Shown: piece by piece, positions 18,213-27,856 of the stretch
How the letters are laid out: each line of letters begins with the position of its first letter
How positions within the stretch are numbered: position 1 is the first letter of the stretch
From: an uncultured Bacteroidota bacterium
GTDB taxonomy: Bacteria > Bacteroidota > Bacteroidia > Flavobacteriales > Flavobacteriaceae
DNA: 64,000 nt
Direction: 5' to 3'
NCBI GenBank assembly: GCA_902510475.1
Contig: CABXCC010000004.1
Coordinates: 28,306 to 92,305, forward strand
Program-made: the position numbers and the translations under genes
Notes under the pieces: generated by a model
Databases searched by the model: none
What the model was told of the DNA's origin: nothing
The model's input: the letters and a program-made list of their open reading frames with translations, nothing else

Positions 18213-19121
18213 TTAGAGGTTATGTTTTTTAATATAATTTATTCTTTCGTCAATTTCATTTTTTTTCAAATCAAGCATGTTTTCAACTCCGAATTTTTCA
18301 ACTGAAAATGAAGCTATTGCATTTGCATAAATTAGCGCATTTGAAATTGAATTGAAATCATAATTTTTTGATTTTGCCAAATAACCAGCAAAGCTTCCTG
18401 CAAAAGAATCACCTGCACCAGTGGGATCAATAACATTATCTACCGGATAACTCTTGCAAGCGAATTTATTTGAAGATGAATAAACACTTGCTCCATACTC
18501 ACCTCTTTTCATGATGATATATTTTGGGCCCATAGCGAGAATAGCTTTTACTCCCTCTTCTAAATTGTTACATCCTGAAAGCTGTATAACTTCCTCGTCA
18601 TTAATACATATTAAATCTACTTTTTTTATAACTTCCAACAAGGTATCTAAGCTGTTATCCATCCAAAAGTTCATTGTATCAAGCATTATAAATTTAGGTT
18701 TTTTTTGAAATTGGCTCACAACACTCAATTGAACTTTTGGATCAAGATTTCCAAGAACTAAAATATCAGGATTTGCAAAGTTTTTGGGAATTTTAGGATC
18801 AAATTTAGCTAGTACATTTACCTGTGTATCTAAAGTATCTCTTGATTTCATATTTGCATGGTATTTTCCTTCCCAGAAAAAAGTTTTACCATTCTTGTCA
18901 ATTTGGACTTGAGAAACATCAATCCCTCTATCTTGAAAAATATCAATATATTTTTTTGGGAAATCACTTCCAACGATTGAAATGATTGCACATTCAATAT
19001 TTTTTGTTTTTGCAGCTAAACTAGCAAAGGGTGCAGAGCCCCCCAATACCCTTTCTACTTTTCCAAATGGAGTTTCAATGGTATCAAAGGCCAATGTACC
19101 TACAACTATTATTTTACTCAT
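18213..19121 (-). CDS. PfkB family carbohydrate/nucleoside kinase
   Basis: This 302-residue kinase of the ribokinase fold has N-terminal GTLAFDTIETPFG and GGSAPFASLAA (substrate lid side) and the C-terminal PfkB signature DPTGAGDSFAGSFAGYLA, which holds the catalytic Asp and the anion hole. The substrate is not certain. The length, the GxxA start and the purine-gene context would suit an adenosine/inosine or sugar kinase, but this is inference. It is 20 bp downstream of rnhA in the purN-rnhA-pfkB-purF run. Confidence 0.88.
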   Translation of the reverse strand: MSKIIVVGTLAFDTIETPFGKVERVLGGSAPFASLAAKTKNIECAIISIVGSDFPKKYIDIFQDRGIDVSQVQIDKNGKTFFWEGKYHANMKSRDTLDTQVNVLAKFDPKIPKNFANPDILVLGNLDPKVQLSVVSQFQKKPKFIMLDTMNFWMDNSLDTLLEVIKKVDLICINDEEVIQLSGCNNLEEGVKAILAMGPKYIIMKRGEYGASVYSSSNKFACKSYPVDNVIDPTGAGDSFAGSFAGYLAKSKNYDFNSISNALIYANAIASFSVEKFGVENMLDLKKNEIDERINYIKKHNL

Positions 19122-19141
19122 ATTTAATATTTTTTGGTTAT

Positions 19142-19750
19142 TTATTTTCTTCCAAAGTCAGCAGGAATTTCCCCCCACAACTTAGTTTCCCATTTTTTTA
19201 TTTTAACAGAAAAATTATTTTTTTTGATCCATAAAATGGCTCTTTCAATTAAAATAAAAACATCTTTGTTTTCTTCATTTCTTTTTAACTTTGTTTGACA
19301 CTTTTTTTTATTTACCCAGCTGATTGCTGTTATAGAATCAGAATATATAATTTTCTTTTTCTTTTGATTTTCCATCATTGCAATGCCGTGAACCAAAGCT
19401 AAAAATTCTCCTATATTATTTGTTGCATTCTTGAACGGCCCCATTTTAAATAAAACTTCTTTAGTTTTAGTGTCTACTCCTTGGTATTCCATTAATCCAG
19501 GATTACCACTTGATGCTGCATCAACTGATATTGAGTTTAGGTCTGGACCATTATCCAGATTTTTTATATTTTTTGACTTTTTATAATCTTCATAGCCATT
19601 AGAAAAAGCGTTTTTTGCTTCCTCTAAATTTTTAAAGCTCTTATACAAAGCTCGTTTCACATTTTTAATTTCATTTTGACATTCAGTCCATGAAAAATAT
19701 ATTCCTGGATTTTTCCCCTTCCAAACCACATAAAATTTTTTGTTATCCAT
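19142..19750 (-). CDS. rnhA: Ribonuclease HI with N-terminal viroplasmin-like domain
   Basis: This 202-residue enzyme cleaves the RNA strand of RNA-DNA hybrids. Residues 1-45 (KFYVVWKGKNPGIYFSWTEC) form the caulimovirus viroplasmin-like hybrid-binding domain seen in many Bacteroidota RNases HI. The catalytic domain from about 75 has the four acidic positions in SVDAASSGNPG, NNIGEFLALVHG, IYSDSITAISWV and IPADFGRK. The start codon overlaps the corrected end of purN by 8 bp, so the two are translationally coupled. Confidence 0.9.
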   Translation of the reverse strand: MDNKKFYVVWKGKNPGIYFSWTECQNEIKNVKRALYKSFKNLEEAKNAFSNGYEDYKKSKNIKNLDNGPDLNSISVDAASSGNPGLMEYQGVDTKTKEVLFKMGPFKNATNNIGEFLALVHGIAMMENQKKKKIIYSDSITAISWVNKKKCQTKLKRNEENKDVFILIERAILWIKKNNFSVKIKKWETKLWGEIPADFGRK

Positions 19751-20340
19751 TGTTTAAAACATTGATTAAATCTTCTATAATTTTAGGAAAAAAACTTCAT
19801 TTCAAGGTCATGTATATTTTTTGCAAGTTCTTCAGAACTACAAGGGTATTGAATAGTAAATTTCTTTTGAAAAATAATCCTACCTTCGTCATAATTTTTA
19901 TTTACATAATGAATAGTTATTCCACTTTCCTTTTCTGAATTTTCAATAATCTTATTGTGTACATTCATTCCATACATTCCTTTTCCTCCATATGCTGGGA
20001 GTAAAGAAGGGTGAATATTTATAATTTTATCGTGAAACTTTTCTATTATATTTTCTGAAATTTTTGATAAAAATCCTGCCAATATTATTAACGAGGGATT
20101 AAATTTTTCGATTTCAATCAATGCACTGTTACTATTAAATTGATCTTTGTTTAAAATTAAAAAAGGAATATTTAATTTTTTTGATTTTTCTATGACACCT
20201 GCCTTATTATTATTTGTTATTATGCACCATTCAATTTCATAAAATTTATCTCTAAAATAATTGATAATGTTTTCTGCATTTGATCCGTTACCAGAAGCAA
20301 GAATCAAGATCTTAACTTTTTTTGGTGAATTTATGTTCAC
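19743..20340 (-). CDS. purN: Phosphoribosylglycinamide formyltransferase (frameshifted 3' end)
   Basis: This enzyme transfers formyl from 10-formyl-THF to GAR in purine synthesis. It starts with GTG. Motifs are LASGNGSNAENI (phosphate loop), IINIHPSLLPAYGGKGMYG (catalytic Asn-His region) and ITIHYVNKNYDEGRII (catalytic Asp). The open frame stops after EMKFFS at 19783 because of a T7 run on the coding strand (+ strand A run at 19788-19794). Removing one T gives FFPKIIEDLINVLNNG and a stop at 19743, overlapping rnhA, the expected end for PurN. It is divergent from acpP. Confidence 0.9.
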
Positions 20341-20380
20341 AAATTTTTTTTTGAATGGGTTAAATTAAAATAAAGTTTTT

Positions 20381-20388
20381 TATTTTTG
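20381..20388 (+). promoter_or_regulatory. -7 element of the acpP operon
   Basis: TATTTTTG matches TAnnTTTG, 34 bp before the acpP ATG. No -33 TTG at the standard distance was found. Confidence 0.5.
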
Positions 20389-20422
20389 CACTCTAACTAA
20401 ATATAAATAAAAAATTAAAGTT

Positions 20423-20653
20423 ATGTCAGATATCGCATCAAAAGTAAAAGCAATTATCGTAGATAAACTGGGAGTAGATGAAACTGAAGTTGTTAATGAA
20501 GCAAGTTTCACGAATGACCTAGGAGCAGATTCACTTGACACAGTGGAATTAATTATGGAGTTTGAAAAAGAATTTGATATTCAGATCCCTGATGATCAAG
20601 CTGAAAATATTGCAACCGTTGGTCAAGCGATTTCTTATATAGAAAACTCATAA
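20423..20653 (+). CDS. acpP: Acyl carrier protein
   Basis: This 76-residue acidic protein carries growing fatty acids on a phosphopantetheine arm. The attachment Ser37 is in the invariant [12 protein letters not shown], followed by [12 protein letters not shown]. Length and sequence are standard. It opens the operon acpP-fabF-rnc-IPExxxVDY-pyk, an order common in flavobacteria, with fabF 10 bp downstream. Confidence 0.97.
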   Translation: MSDIASKVKAIIVDKLGVDETEVVNEASFTNDLGADSLDTVELIMEFEKEFDIQIPDDQAENIATVGQAISYIENS

Positions 20654-20663
20654 TTTTTTTCAT

Positions 20664-21915
20664 ATGGCTTTGAAACGAGTAGTTGTTACTGGTCTTGGAG
20701 CTCTTACACCAATCGGGAACAATCTTAATGATTTTTGGACCGGTCTTATTGAAGGTAGGAGTGGTTCAGCTCCCATTACTTATTTTGACACAGAAAAATT
20801 CAAAACAAAATTTGCCTGCGAACTAAAAAACTTTGATGTTTCATTACACTTGGACAGGAAGCAGCAAAGAAAAATGGATAGATTTACCCAGTATGGTATG
20901 GTATCTACTGAAGAGGCAATTAATCATTCTGGGCTGGATTTGGAAAATGTTGACAAACTAAGAGTTGGAGTTATATGGGGGTCTGGAATTGGTGGAATTG
21001 AGACATTTCAAAATCAGATGCTAGATCATGCTTCAGGTGACGGTACACCAAGGTTTAATCCCTTTTTTATTCCTAAAATGATTGCTGACATTACACCTGG
21101 ATACATTTCTATGAATTATGGTTTCATGGGGCCCAATTACACAACAGTCTCTGCATGTGCGTCATCTGCCAACGCAATGGTTGATGCATTAAACTATATT
21201 AGACTTGGCTATTGTGATATTATCGTAACTGGAGGAAGCGAAGCAGGGGTAAATATTGCCGGAATGGCAGGATTTAATGCAATGCATGCACTTTCCACAA
21301 GAAATGACGCCCCTGAATCTGCGTCAAGACCCTTTGACTCAACAAGAGATGGTTTTGTTTTGGGAGAGGGAGCAGGAACGTTAATCCTTGAAGAATATGA
21401 GCATGCAAAAGCAAGAGGTGCTAAAATTTATGCAGAATTTCTTGGTGGAGGTTTATCCTCTGATGCACATCATATAACTGCACCACATCCGGAGGGCAAC
21501 GGTGTGAAAGCGGTGATCAAAAATTGTTTAAGGGATTCTAATATAAAATTAGAAGATGTAGATCTAATTAATACCCATGGTACTTCTACCCCTTTGGGTG
21601 ATGTAGCCGAATTAAAGGCTATTGATCATATTTTTGGCAACCATGCACCAAATATTAATATTAATTCAACCAAGTCTATGACTGGTCATTTACTTGGAGC
21701 AGCTGGAGCAGTTGAAGCAATTTCTGTTATTTTGTCTTTAAAAAATGGAATTGTTCCTCCAACTATTAATCATAAAAATATAGATGAAAACATTAATCCT
21801 AAATTAAACCTAACTCTCAATAAGCCTCAAAAAAAGAGACTCTAAAATTGGAATGAGTAATACATTTGGGTTTGGTGGTCATAACGCCTGCGTATTATTT
21901 AAAAAGTGGGATTAA
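20664..21915 (+). CDS. fabF: 3-oxoacyl-ACP synthase II (frameshifted 3' end)
   Basis: This is the condensing enzyme of fatty acid elongation. Catalytic Cys165 lies in VSACASSANAMVDA, with the two His in NTHGTSTPLGD and MTGHLLGAAGAVEA. The open frame ends early at 21845 (KPQKKRL) because of an A7 run at 21829-21835. Removing one A restores KIGMSNTFGFGGHNACVLF, the conserved C-terminal active-site glycine loop, and a TAA at 21913-21915, two bases before the rnc ATG. Without that loop the enzyme should be inactive, so an error in the consensus is more likely than a real mutation. Confidence 0.93.
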
Positions 21916-21916
21916 T

Positions 21917-22667
21917 ATGGTTTTTAATTTTAATGAGCTATTCAATTCAAATAAAGACCCCTTTTATAAACCAATAAAAAATCTTCTTCAATTTCAACCA
22001 AAATCATTAAAGTATTACAAACGTGCTTTTACCCACAGATCTCTAAATAAAAAAGATTTAAATGGGATAGCTGTGAATTATGAACGATTAGAATTTTTAG
22101 GAGACTCAATTTTAAGCTCAATTATTTCGTCATATTTATTTAAAAATATTCCTACAGGTTCTGAGGGCTATTTAACCCAAATGAGATCTAAAATTGTTAG
22201 TAGAAGTCATTTAAATGAATTGGGTTTAGAACTTAACTTGTTAAAATTCGTTGCGTCAAATATTTCAGAAGAAAACTATGGTGATAATATACATGGTAAT
22301 TTATTTGAAGCATTAATAGGGGCAATTTTTTTAGATCGTGGTTACCCTTACTGTAAGAAATTTATTTTTCAGAAAGTAATTAATCCACATGTTGATTTAG
22401 AAAAGTTAAAAAAACAAAGTAATTAGCTACAAGAGTCTTTTTATAGAGTGGTGCCAAAAAAAACAAAAAGATTTATAACTACGAAACTTTTGAAGATAGT
22501 GGTAATGACCCTATTAAACACTTTTCTGTTAAACTTTCCATTGATGGTAAAATTATTTCAAAAGCGAGAGATACTTCAAAGAAAAAAGCCGAAGAAAAAA
22601 AGCTTCCAAAAGAGCCTTTTTTATGTTTCAAGAAGATATTTTAAAACATCAAAATCAAAATCCCTAG
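21917..22667 (+). CDS. rnc: Ribonuclease III (three frameshifts)
   Basis: This enzyme cleaves double-stranded RNA in rRNA and mRNA processing. It starts at the ATG 21917 (MVFNFNELF), right after the corrected fabF stop. The nuclease domain is intact, with the signature NYERLEFLGDSILSS and EALIGAIFLDRGY. The dsRNA-binding half is broken three times: an A7 run at 22408-22414 (remove one), an A8 run at 22456-22463 (remove one) and an A7 run at 22595-22601 (add one or remove two). Corrected, it reads VISYKSLFIEWCQKNKKI, then KHFSVKLSIDGKIISKARD, then ASKRAFFMFQE and stops at 22667, a normal domain of about 250 residues in total. Confidence 0.88.
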
Positions 22668-22700
22668 AATAAGCGTATCTTTACAGAGAAACTTTTCATT

Positions 22701-23177
22701 TTGAACAACTATAAATTAAGTTTAAATCAATTTTCTGATAATTATCATCTAATTGCAATTCACTCAAACCTAGAAGAGTATAGGCTAGCATTCTTTTTAA
22801 ATGAAAAATTAAATATCAATTTAAAAAGAAAAAATAATGATATTACTTTAAATGAAACAAAGGCAAATTATTCAGCCTATGAGTATTTGGAAGAAGCAAT
22901 GTATTTAAAGTGGATTTTTTTTTCTAATAAATCATTAGTTTCAGAAACAACAATAAATGAAGCATCAAATTTATTTAATCAAGAAAGTTTTGTTCAAAAT
23001 GAAATCTGTCTTATAAATCAACCTAAAGGAGTTGATTATTTTTTGATTATAGAAAATGTGAAAAATAAGACATATGTTGAAAAAGTATTAAAAAAAATTT
23101 CAGAAATTAGAGGAGTAATTACTTCTTTTATTTCAGAAAAAAAATTAGAAAATAAAGAAAACTTGATTTTTTCATGA
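22701..23177 (+). CDS. IPExxxVDY family protein
   Basis: This 158-residue protein belongs to a Bacteroidota family always found near pyk and rnc. Its role is unestablished. The family landmarks are visible: NYHLIAIHSNLEEYRLAFFLNEKL at the start, read here in two parts, and a variant of the name motif near the end, INQPKGVDYFLII. The start is TTG at 22701. No signal peptide or membrane segment is seen, so it is cytoplasmic. Its stop overlaps the pyk start by 4 bp (ATGA), which indicates translational coupling. Confidence 0.85.
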   Translation: MNNYKLSLNQFSDNYHLIAIHSNLEEYRLAFFLNEKLNINLKRKNNDITLNETKANYSAYEYLEEAMYLKWIFFSNKSLVSETTINEASNLFNQESFVQNEICLINQPKGVDYFLIIENVKNKTYVEKVLKKISEIRGVITSFISEKKLENKENLIFS

Positions 23178-24614
23178 GTAAAATAAAATTTAAAAAAACA
23201 AAAATTGTTGCAACTCTAGGGCCAGGTTGTAATAACAAGACAACTCTATCAAAATTGATTAGAGCGGGAGTAAATGTATTCAGAATTAACTTTTCCCATG
23301 CCACTTATGATGAAGTAGATCAAAATATAGAATTGATAAGAAACCTTAATAAAGAGCTTGGTTCAAATGTTGCAATACTTGCAGATCTTCAGGGTCCAAA
23401 AATAAGAGTTGGAAAAATGGAAGAAGGTGTTATTTTTAAAAAAAGGAGACCTTTTCACTCTTAATAGTTCAAAAGATTTTGTTGGAAATAAAGAAAGCGC
23501 ATCTCTTTCTTATAAAGATTTTGCTAAAGATGTAAAGAAGGGCGATAAAGTCTTAATTGATGATGGAAAATTAATGTTTGAAGTTATTTCAACAAACAAA
23601 AAAGATGAGGTTAAATTAAAAAATATACAAGGAGGCGTTCTATCATCAAAAAAGGGTGTTAACCTTCCAAACACAAAAATTTCCACACCTTCTTTAACCA
23701 AAAAAAGATAAAAAAGATTTGCTTTATGCTATTGAAAAGGAGTTAGATTGGATTGCTCTATCATTTGTCAGAGATGCTAAGGATATGATAAATCTAAGAA
23801 ATATAATCGAAAAAGGATCGAATGAGAAAATACCCATAATAGCTAAGATCGAAAAAACCTGAAGCAATAAAAAAATATCGAAGAAATAATTCAAAATTCC
23901 GATGGAATAATGGTAGCTAGAGGAGACTTAGGAATTGAAATACCGTCTGAGGAAGTACCTTTAATTCAAAAGAGAATTGTTTACTTAGCCAAAAAGCATA
24001 GAATTCCTGTGATCATTGCTACCCAGATGATGGAAAGCATGATTGATAGTCTTAAGCCTAGTAGAGCCGAAGTAAATGATGTTGCAAATTCTATAATGGA
24101 CGGAGCTGATGCTGTTATGCTTTCTGCAGAAACATCTGTCGGTCAATATCCGGTAGAAGTAGTATCCCAAATCGCAAAAATTATTTCGTCTGTGGAATAT
24201 TCGGATATGATTTCAGTACCAGAATCTCCACCTAAAATTAAAACAAATAGATACACCACAAAATTTATTTGTTATCACGCTGCGCAAATTGCTAACGAAA
24301 CAAATATTTCTGCAATTACCACATTAACTCAAAGCGGTTACACTGCTTTTCAAGTTTCCTCATGGAGACCCCACTCAAATATTCTCGTATTTACATCAAA
24401 TAAAAGAATATTATGCAGATTAAATTTACTCTGGGGGGTAAAGGCTTTTTACTACAACAGAAATGTCTCAACGGATAAAACAATTGAAGAAATTAATGAA
24501 ATTGTAAATAAAAAAGGGTTTGCAAAAAAAGGAGATAGGGTTATTAATCTTGCTGCAATGCCTGTAAAGGAAAGTGGTATGGTAAATACACTTAAAATTT
24601 CAGAAATAAAGTAA
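23174..24614 (+). CDS. pyk: Pyruvate kinase (four frameshifts)
   Basis: This glycolytic enzyme transfers phosphate from PEP to ADP. Motifs in order are KIVATLGPGC, VNVFRINFSHATYDE, LADLQGPKIRVG, then the lid domain, MVARGDLGIEIP and ATQMMESM, followed by a C-terminal regulatory domain to the stop at 24614. The frame changes at an A7 run (23438-23444), A7 (23700-23706), A6 (23852-23857) and A7 (23869-23875). Removing one A at each gives a continuous protein of about 479 residues, including IAKIEKPEAIKNIEEIIQNS, the active-site Lys region. Four independent lesions in an otherwise well-conserved essential gene point to consensus errors. Confidence 0.92.
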
Positions 24615-24615
24615 T

Positions 24616-25570
24616 CTAATTTTTATAAAGCAAAATCTGTTTTTGCCCATCTTTATTTACATAAGCCCTATACATTCCTGGGGTATTAAAATCCATAACA
24701 ATATTTGAATTTTTGTCAATTCCTATCATTCCTCCATCACCACCAATCCCTCCGATCTTTTGATGAATCACCTTGGATATAGCTTTTTCTAAATCATAAT
24801 TATGATTTTCGAGTAAGGACGAAACTTGATAAGCAGCAACAGTTCTTATAAAATATTCACCAGAGCCAGTAGATGAAATTCCACAGGTATTGTTATTAGC
24901 ATAAGTTCCAGCTCCAATTATCGATGAATCCCCAATTCTACCCCATTTCTTATTTGACATTCCACCAGTCGAAGTTCCTGCAACAATATTACCATCAATA
25001 TCAATTGCTACGCAGCCAACAGTTCCATATTTGTCTTCATCTTTTTTATTTAAGAGTTGATTATGTCTAAATTCTGTATGAAAATATTCATTCTCGACAA
25101 TTTCTAAAGCTCTTGCTTTTGCAAAGTTCTCAGCTCCTTTTCCAGAAAGAAAAAACGTGATCAGAATGATTCATCACATCTGCCGCAAGTGTAATAGGAT
25201 TTTTAACATTCGACGTTCCAGATGAGGCGCCAGCATTAAGATCATTGCCTCTCATAATGGATGCGTCATTTTCAACTCTTCCTTCACTATTAAAAACACT
25301 TCCTTTACCTGCGTTAAATAACGGAGAGTCCTCTAATATTTTAATTGTTTCAATGACAGTTACCTCACTAGACTCACCCTTCTTTAGTAATTCCCATCCC
25401 TTTGAAATAGCTTCGTGAAGTTTATTAATTATTGAGTCTTCTTTTGACTTAGAAATATTCTCCTTTAAAATAATTCCAGCTCCTCCATGTATAACAATTG
25501 CAATCTTATTTTCATCATTATTATTGCAGCTAAAAAGTAGAATAATTAGAAGACACAAATATTTTTTCAT
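24616..25570 (-). CDS. Isoaspartyl peptidase/L-asparaginase, lipoprotein (frameshifted)
   Basis: This Ntn-hydrolase cleaves isoaspartyl dipeptides and asparagine. The start at 25570 gives a lipoprotein leader (CLLIILLFSC). AIVIHGGAGI, FNAGKGSVFNSEG and NDLNAGASSGTSNVKNP are family landmarks. The catalytic Thr that becomes the new N-terminus after self-cleavage lies in KYGTVGCVAID (codon at 25021-25023), followed by STGGMSNKKWGRIGDSS and STGSGEYF. A T6 run on the coding strand (+ 25150-25155) breaks the frame after HVFS. Removing one T restores HVFLSGKGAENFAKA and the whole middle. It converges on pyk with a one-base gap. Confidence 0.9.
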
Positions 25571-25621
25571 AACCTTTAAATATAAAGAAATCCTTATCTT
25601 CGTCAAGTTAAATAATTTATC

Positions 25622-27154
25622 ATGAATATTGAAAACTCACTAAAAAAATTAGGCTTATCCAGCCACAATATTGGAACTTCAACAGGCAGTAATTATTTCA
25701 GTAACGGAGATTCAATTAGTAGCTATTCGCCGGTAGATGGAAAAGAAATCGGAACGGTTTCAACAACAACACATGAAGACTATAATAAGGTTATAGAAAG
25801 TGCCCAATCTGCTTTTAAGTATTGGAGAACTTTACCTGCACCTCAAAGGGGCGAAATTGTAAGACAATTTGGAAATAAGCTTAGAGAATTAAAAGATCCA
25901 CTTGGGGTTTTAGTTTCCTATGAAATGGGAAAGAGTTTCCAAGAAGGATTAGGTGAGGTTCAAGAAATGATTGATATATGTGATTTTGCTGTTGGTTTAT
26001 CTAGACAATTACATGGTTTAACAATGCATAGTGAAAGACCTGGCCATAGAATGTATGAGCAATATCATCCACTTGGAATTGTTGGAATCATTTCGGCATT
26101 TAATTTCCCAGTAGCTGTATGGTCTTGGAATACTGCACTTGCTTGGATATGTGGTGATGTTTGTGTTTGGAAGCCAAGCGAAAAAACTCCACTATGCTCA
26201 GTTGCATGTCAAAAGATTATCGCAGATATATTAGAAGAAAATGATTTACCAGAAGGAATTTCCTGTTTAATAAATGGAGATTATAAAGTTGGAGAATACA
26301 TGACTAAGGACAAGAGGATTCCTCTTATTTCTGCAACAGGCTCAACAAGAATGGGTAAAATTGTTGCAAGTGAAGTGGGCGCTAGATTAGGAAAATCATT
26401 ATTAGAGCTTGGCGGGAATAATGCGATTATTGTTACCCCAGATGCAGATGTTAAAATGACAGTGATGGGTGCAGTTTTTGGTGCAGTTGGAACTGCAGGT
26501 CAAAGATGTACTTCAACAAGAAGATTAATTATACATGAAGACATTTACAATGAAGTTCGTAATGCAGTTGTAAATGCATACAAACAAATTAAAATTGGAA
26601 ATCCCCTTGATCAATCAAATCATGTGGGACCTGTAATTGATAAATTAGCAGTTGATATGTACTCCAAAGCTTTGGAAAAAGTAGTTGATGAGGGTGGAAA
26701 TATCATTGTTGAAGGCGGTATTTTAGAAGGCGAAGGATATGAAAGTGGATGTTATGTAAAACCTGCTATTGCTGAGGCAAAACCATATTTTCATATCGTT
26801 CAGGAAGAAACTTTTGCCCCAATTTTATACCTACTTAAATATTCTGGCCCAATAACAAATGCAATTGAAATTCAGAACAATGTTACACAAGGATTGTCCT
26901 CGGCTATTATGACAAATAATCTTAAGGAGGCTGAGAAATTCCTCTCAGCTGCCGGTTCAGATTGTGGAATAGCCAACGTTAATATAGGAACATCAGGGGC
27001 TGAAATTGGAGGTGCATTTGGAGGTGAAAAAGATACTGGTGGCGGTAGAGAATCAGGTTCTGATGCTTGGAAAATCTACATGAGAAGACAAACAAATACA
27101 ATTAATTATACAGACGATCTTCCACTTGCACAGGGAATAAAATTTGATCTTTAA
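25622..27154 (+). CDS. ALDH7-family aldehyde dehydrogenase
   Basis: This 510-residue NAD-dependent dehydrogenase resembles ALDH7A1/AmaB, which oxidise alpha-aminoadipic semialdehyde in lysine breakdown. It shows the FNFPVAVWSWN and WKPSEKTPL cofactor motifs, GSTRMGK, general base Glu262 in LLELGGNNA, and nucleophile Cys296 in GQRCTSTRR. The GxEIGGAFGGEKDTGGGRESGSD tail, given here in part, is characteristic of the ALDH7 group. No lysine aminotransferase is adjacent, so the pathway is inferred from family only. It converges with the XRE gene with a 4-bp overlap. It is the first gene right of the frameshift-rich patch and is intact. Confidence 0.88.
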   Translation: MNIENSLKKLGLSSHNIGTSTGSNYFSNGDSISSYSPVDGKEIGTVSTTTHEDYNKVIESAQSAFKYWRTLPAPQRGEIVRQFGNKLRELKDPLGVLVSYEMGKSFQEGLGEVQEMIDICDFAVGLSRQLHGLTMHSERPGHRMYEQYHPLGIVGIISAFNFPVAVWSWNTALAWICGDVCVWKPSEKTPLCSVACQKIIADILEENDLPEGISCLINGDYKVGEYMTKDKRIPLISATGSTRMGKIVASEVGARLGKSLLELGGNNAIIVTPDADVKMTVMGAVFGAVGTAGQRCTSTRRLIIHEDIYNEVRNAVVNAYKQIKIGNPLDQSNHVGPVIDKLAVDMYSKALEKVVDEGGNIIVEGGILEGEGYESGCYVKPAIAEAKPYFHIVQEETFAPILYLLKYSGPITNAIEIQNNVTQGLSSAIMTNNLKEAEKFLSAAGSDCGIANVNIGTSGAEIGGAFGGEKDTGGGRESGSDAWKIYMRRQTNTINYTDDLPLAQGIKFDL

Positions 27155-27369
27155 TTCTTAGGAAGCTTAAATAAATCTTCTACTTTACATCCAAGTGTTT
27201 TAGCAATTTTTAACGCTAAGACAGTTGAGGGAACATAAATACCATTTTCAATCGCATTTATGCTTTTCCTTGAGACGTTCGCACTCTCTGAAAGATCTTG
27301 CTGAGTTAACCCTACAGATTTTCGAATTTCTTGAAGATTATTTAAAAGATTTTTATGATTCCTACCCAA
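27151..27369 (-). CDS. Small XRE-family transcriptional regulator
   Basis: This 72-residue protein is essentially one helix-turn-helix domain of the Cro/XRE type (IRKSVGLTQQDLSESANVSRKSINAIENG, residues about 15-43, in parts; then PSTVLALKIAKTLGCKVEDLF). It resembles the short YgzD/HigA-like regulators. It lies 3 bp after the small membrane protein gene and is evidently co-transcribed with it from a promoter that contains two direct repeats, so autoregulation is plausible. It is not an obvious antitoxin, because its partner is an integral membrane protein with no toxin motif. Confidence 0.88.
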   Translation of the reverse strand: MGRNHKNLLNNLQEIRKSVGLTQQDLSESANVSRKSINAIENGIYVPSTVLALKIAKTLGCKVEDLFKLPKN

Positions 27370-27372
27370 AAT

Positions 27373-27846
27373 TTATTTCTTTTCAAAGCTTTCAACCACA
27401 TCGGTAATTTCATCAGGTTGATTTGGATATACATATCCTGCAATCATCTGACCCAAGCCTATAAACATTACAAGTAATCCAACTCCAAACAATACATCTA
27501 GACTAAGACCATATTCACCAAAAGTGGCAAGACCTATTCCTGTGAAAAGGGTAACTAAGCCAGATCGTCTCAAATCTTTATTTGATTTTTGACTCTTCTT
27601 ATAAGATCTTAAAAGATCTTTTATTTCGTCAGGATCTTTTACATTTTTAGAAATTTCGATTAAAGCATCGTATTTGTATTTCTTTTGTTTTGATTCATAG
27701 AAGAAAACAATTAAAACGATAAATACAGGTATAAGTACTCCTATAATTGGGATTAATAGTGCCACTTCCCCCACATCAAATAGGTCAATCTGAAGAGGCG
27801 ATATTGAATTCATAAATTTTAATACTTGATATTGAATAGCAAACAT
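27373..27846 (-). CDS. Small membrane protein, DUF6249-like
   Basis: This 157-residue protein has one N-terminal membrane helix (ALLIPIIGVLIPVFIVLIVF, about 29-48), a basic cytoplasmic segment containing the family-like KYDALIEISKNVKDPDEI, then two further helices (about 97-140) and a short polar tail. I place it with the DUF6249 membrane proteins found next to small XRE regulators in Bacteroidota. Function is unknown. It heads a two-gene unit with the XRE regulator. An internal Met at residue 12 is an alternative start. Confidence 0.65.
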   Translation of the reverse strand: MFAIQYQVLKFMNSISPLQIDLFDVGEVALLIPIIGVLIPVFIVLIVFFYESKQKKYKYDALIEISKNVKDPDEIKDLLRSYKKSQKSNKDLRRSGLVTLFTGIGLATFGEYGLSLDVLFGVGLLVMFIGLGQMIAGYVYPNQPDEITDVVESFEKK

Positions 27847-27856
27847 AACATTGTAA

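Noticed and set aside
22448..22672. A separate lysine-rich 74-residue protein after rnc
   Set aside because: It is an out-of-phase reading of the RNase III dsRNA-binding domain. Correcting the A runs gives the proper domain in another frame.
15661..25570. True pseudogene cluster or reductive decay
   Set aside because: The lesions are only single-base run-length changes, motifs between them are perfect, and the genes include fabF, rnc and pyk. Genes lying between them (purF, acpP, rnhA) are intact.
27151..27846. Toxin-antitoxin module made of the XRE regulator and its neighbour
   Set aside because: The partner is a three-helix membrane protein with no toxin motif. The order and promoter fit an autoregulated pair better, so no toxin function is claimed.
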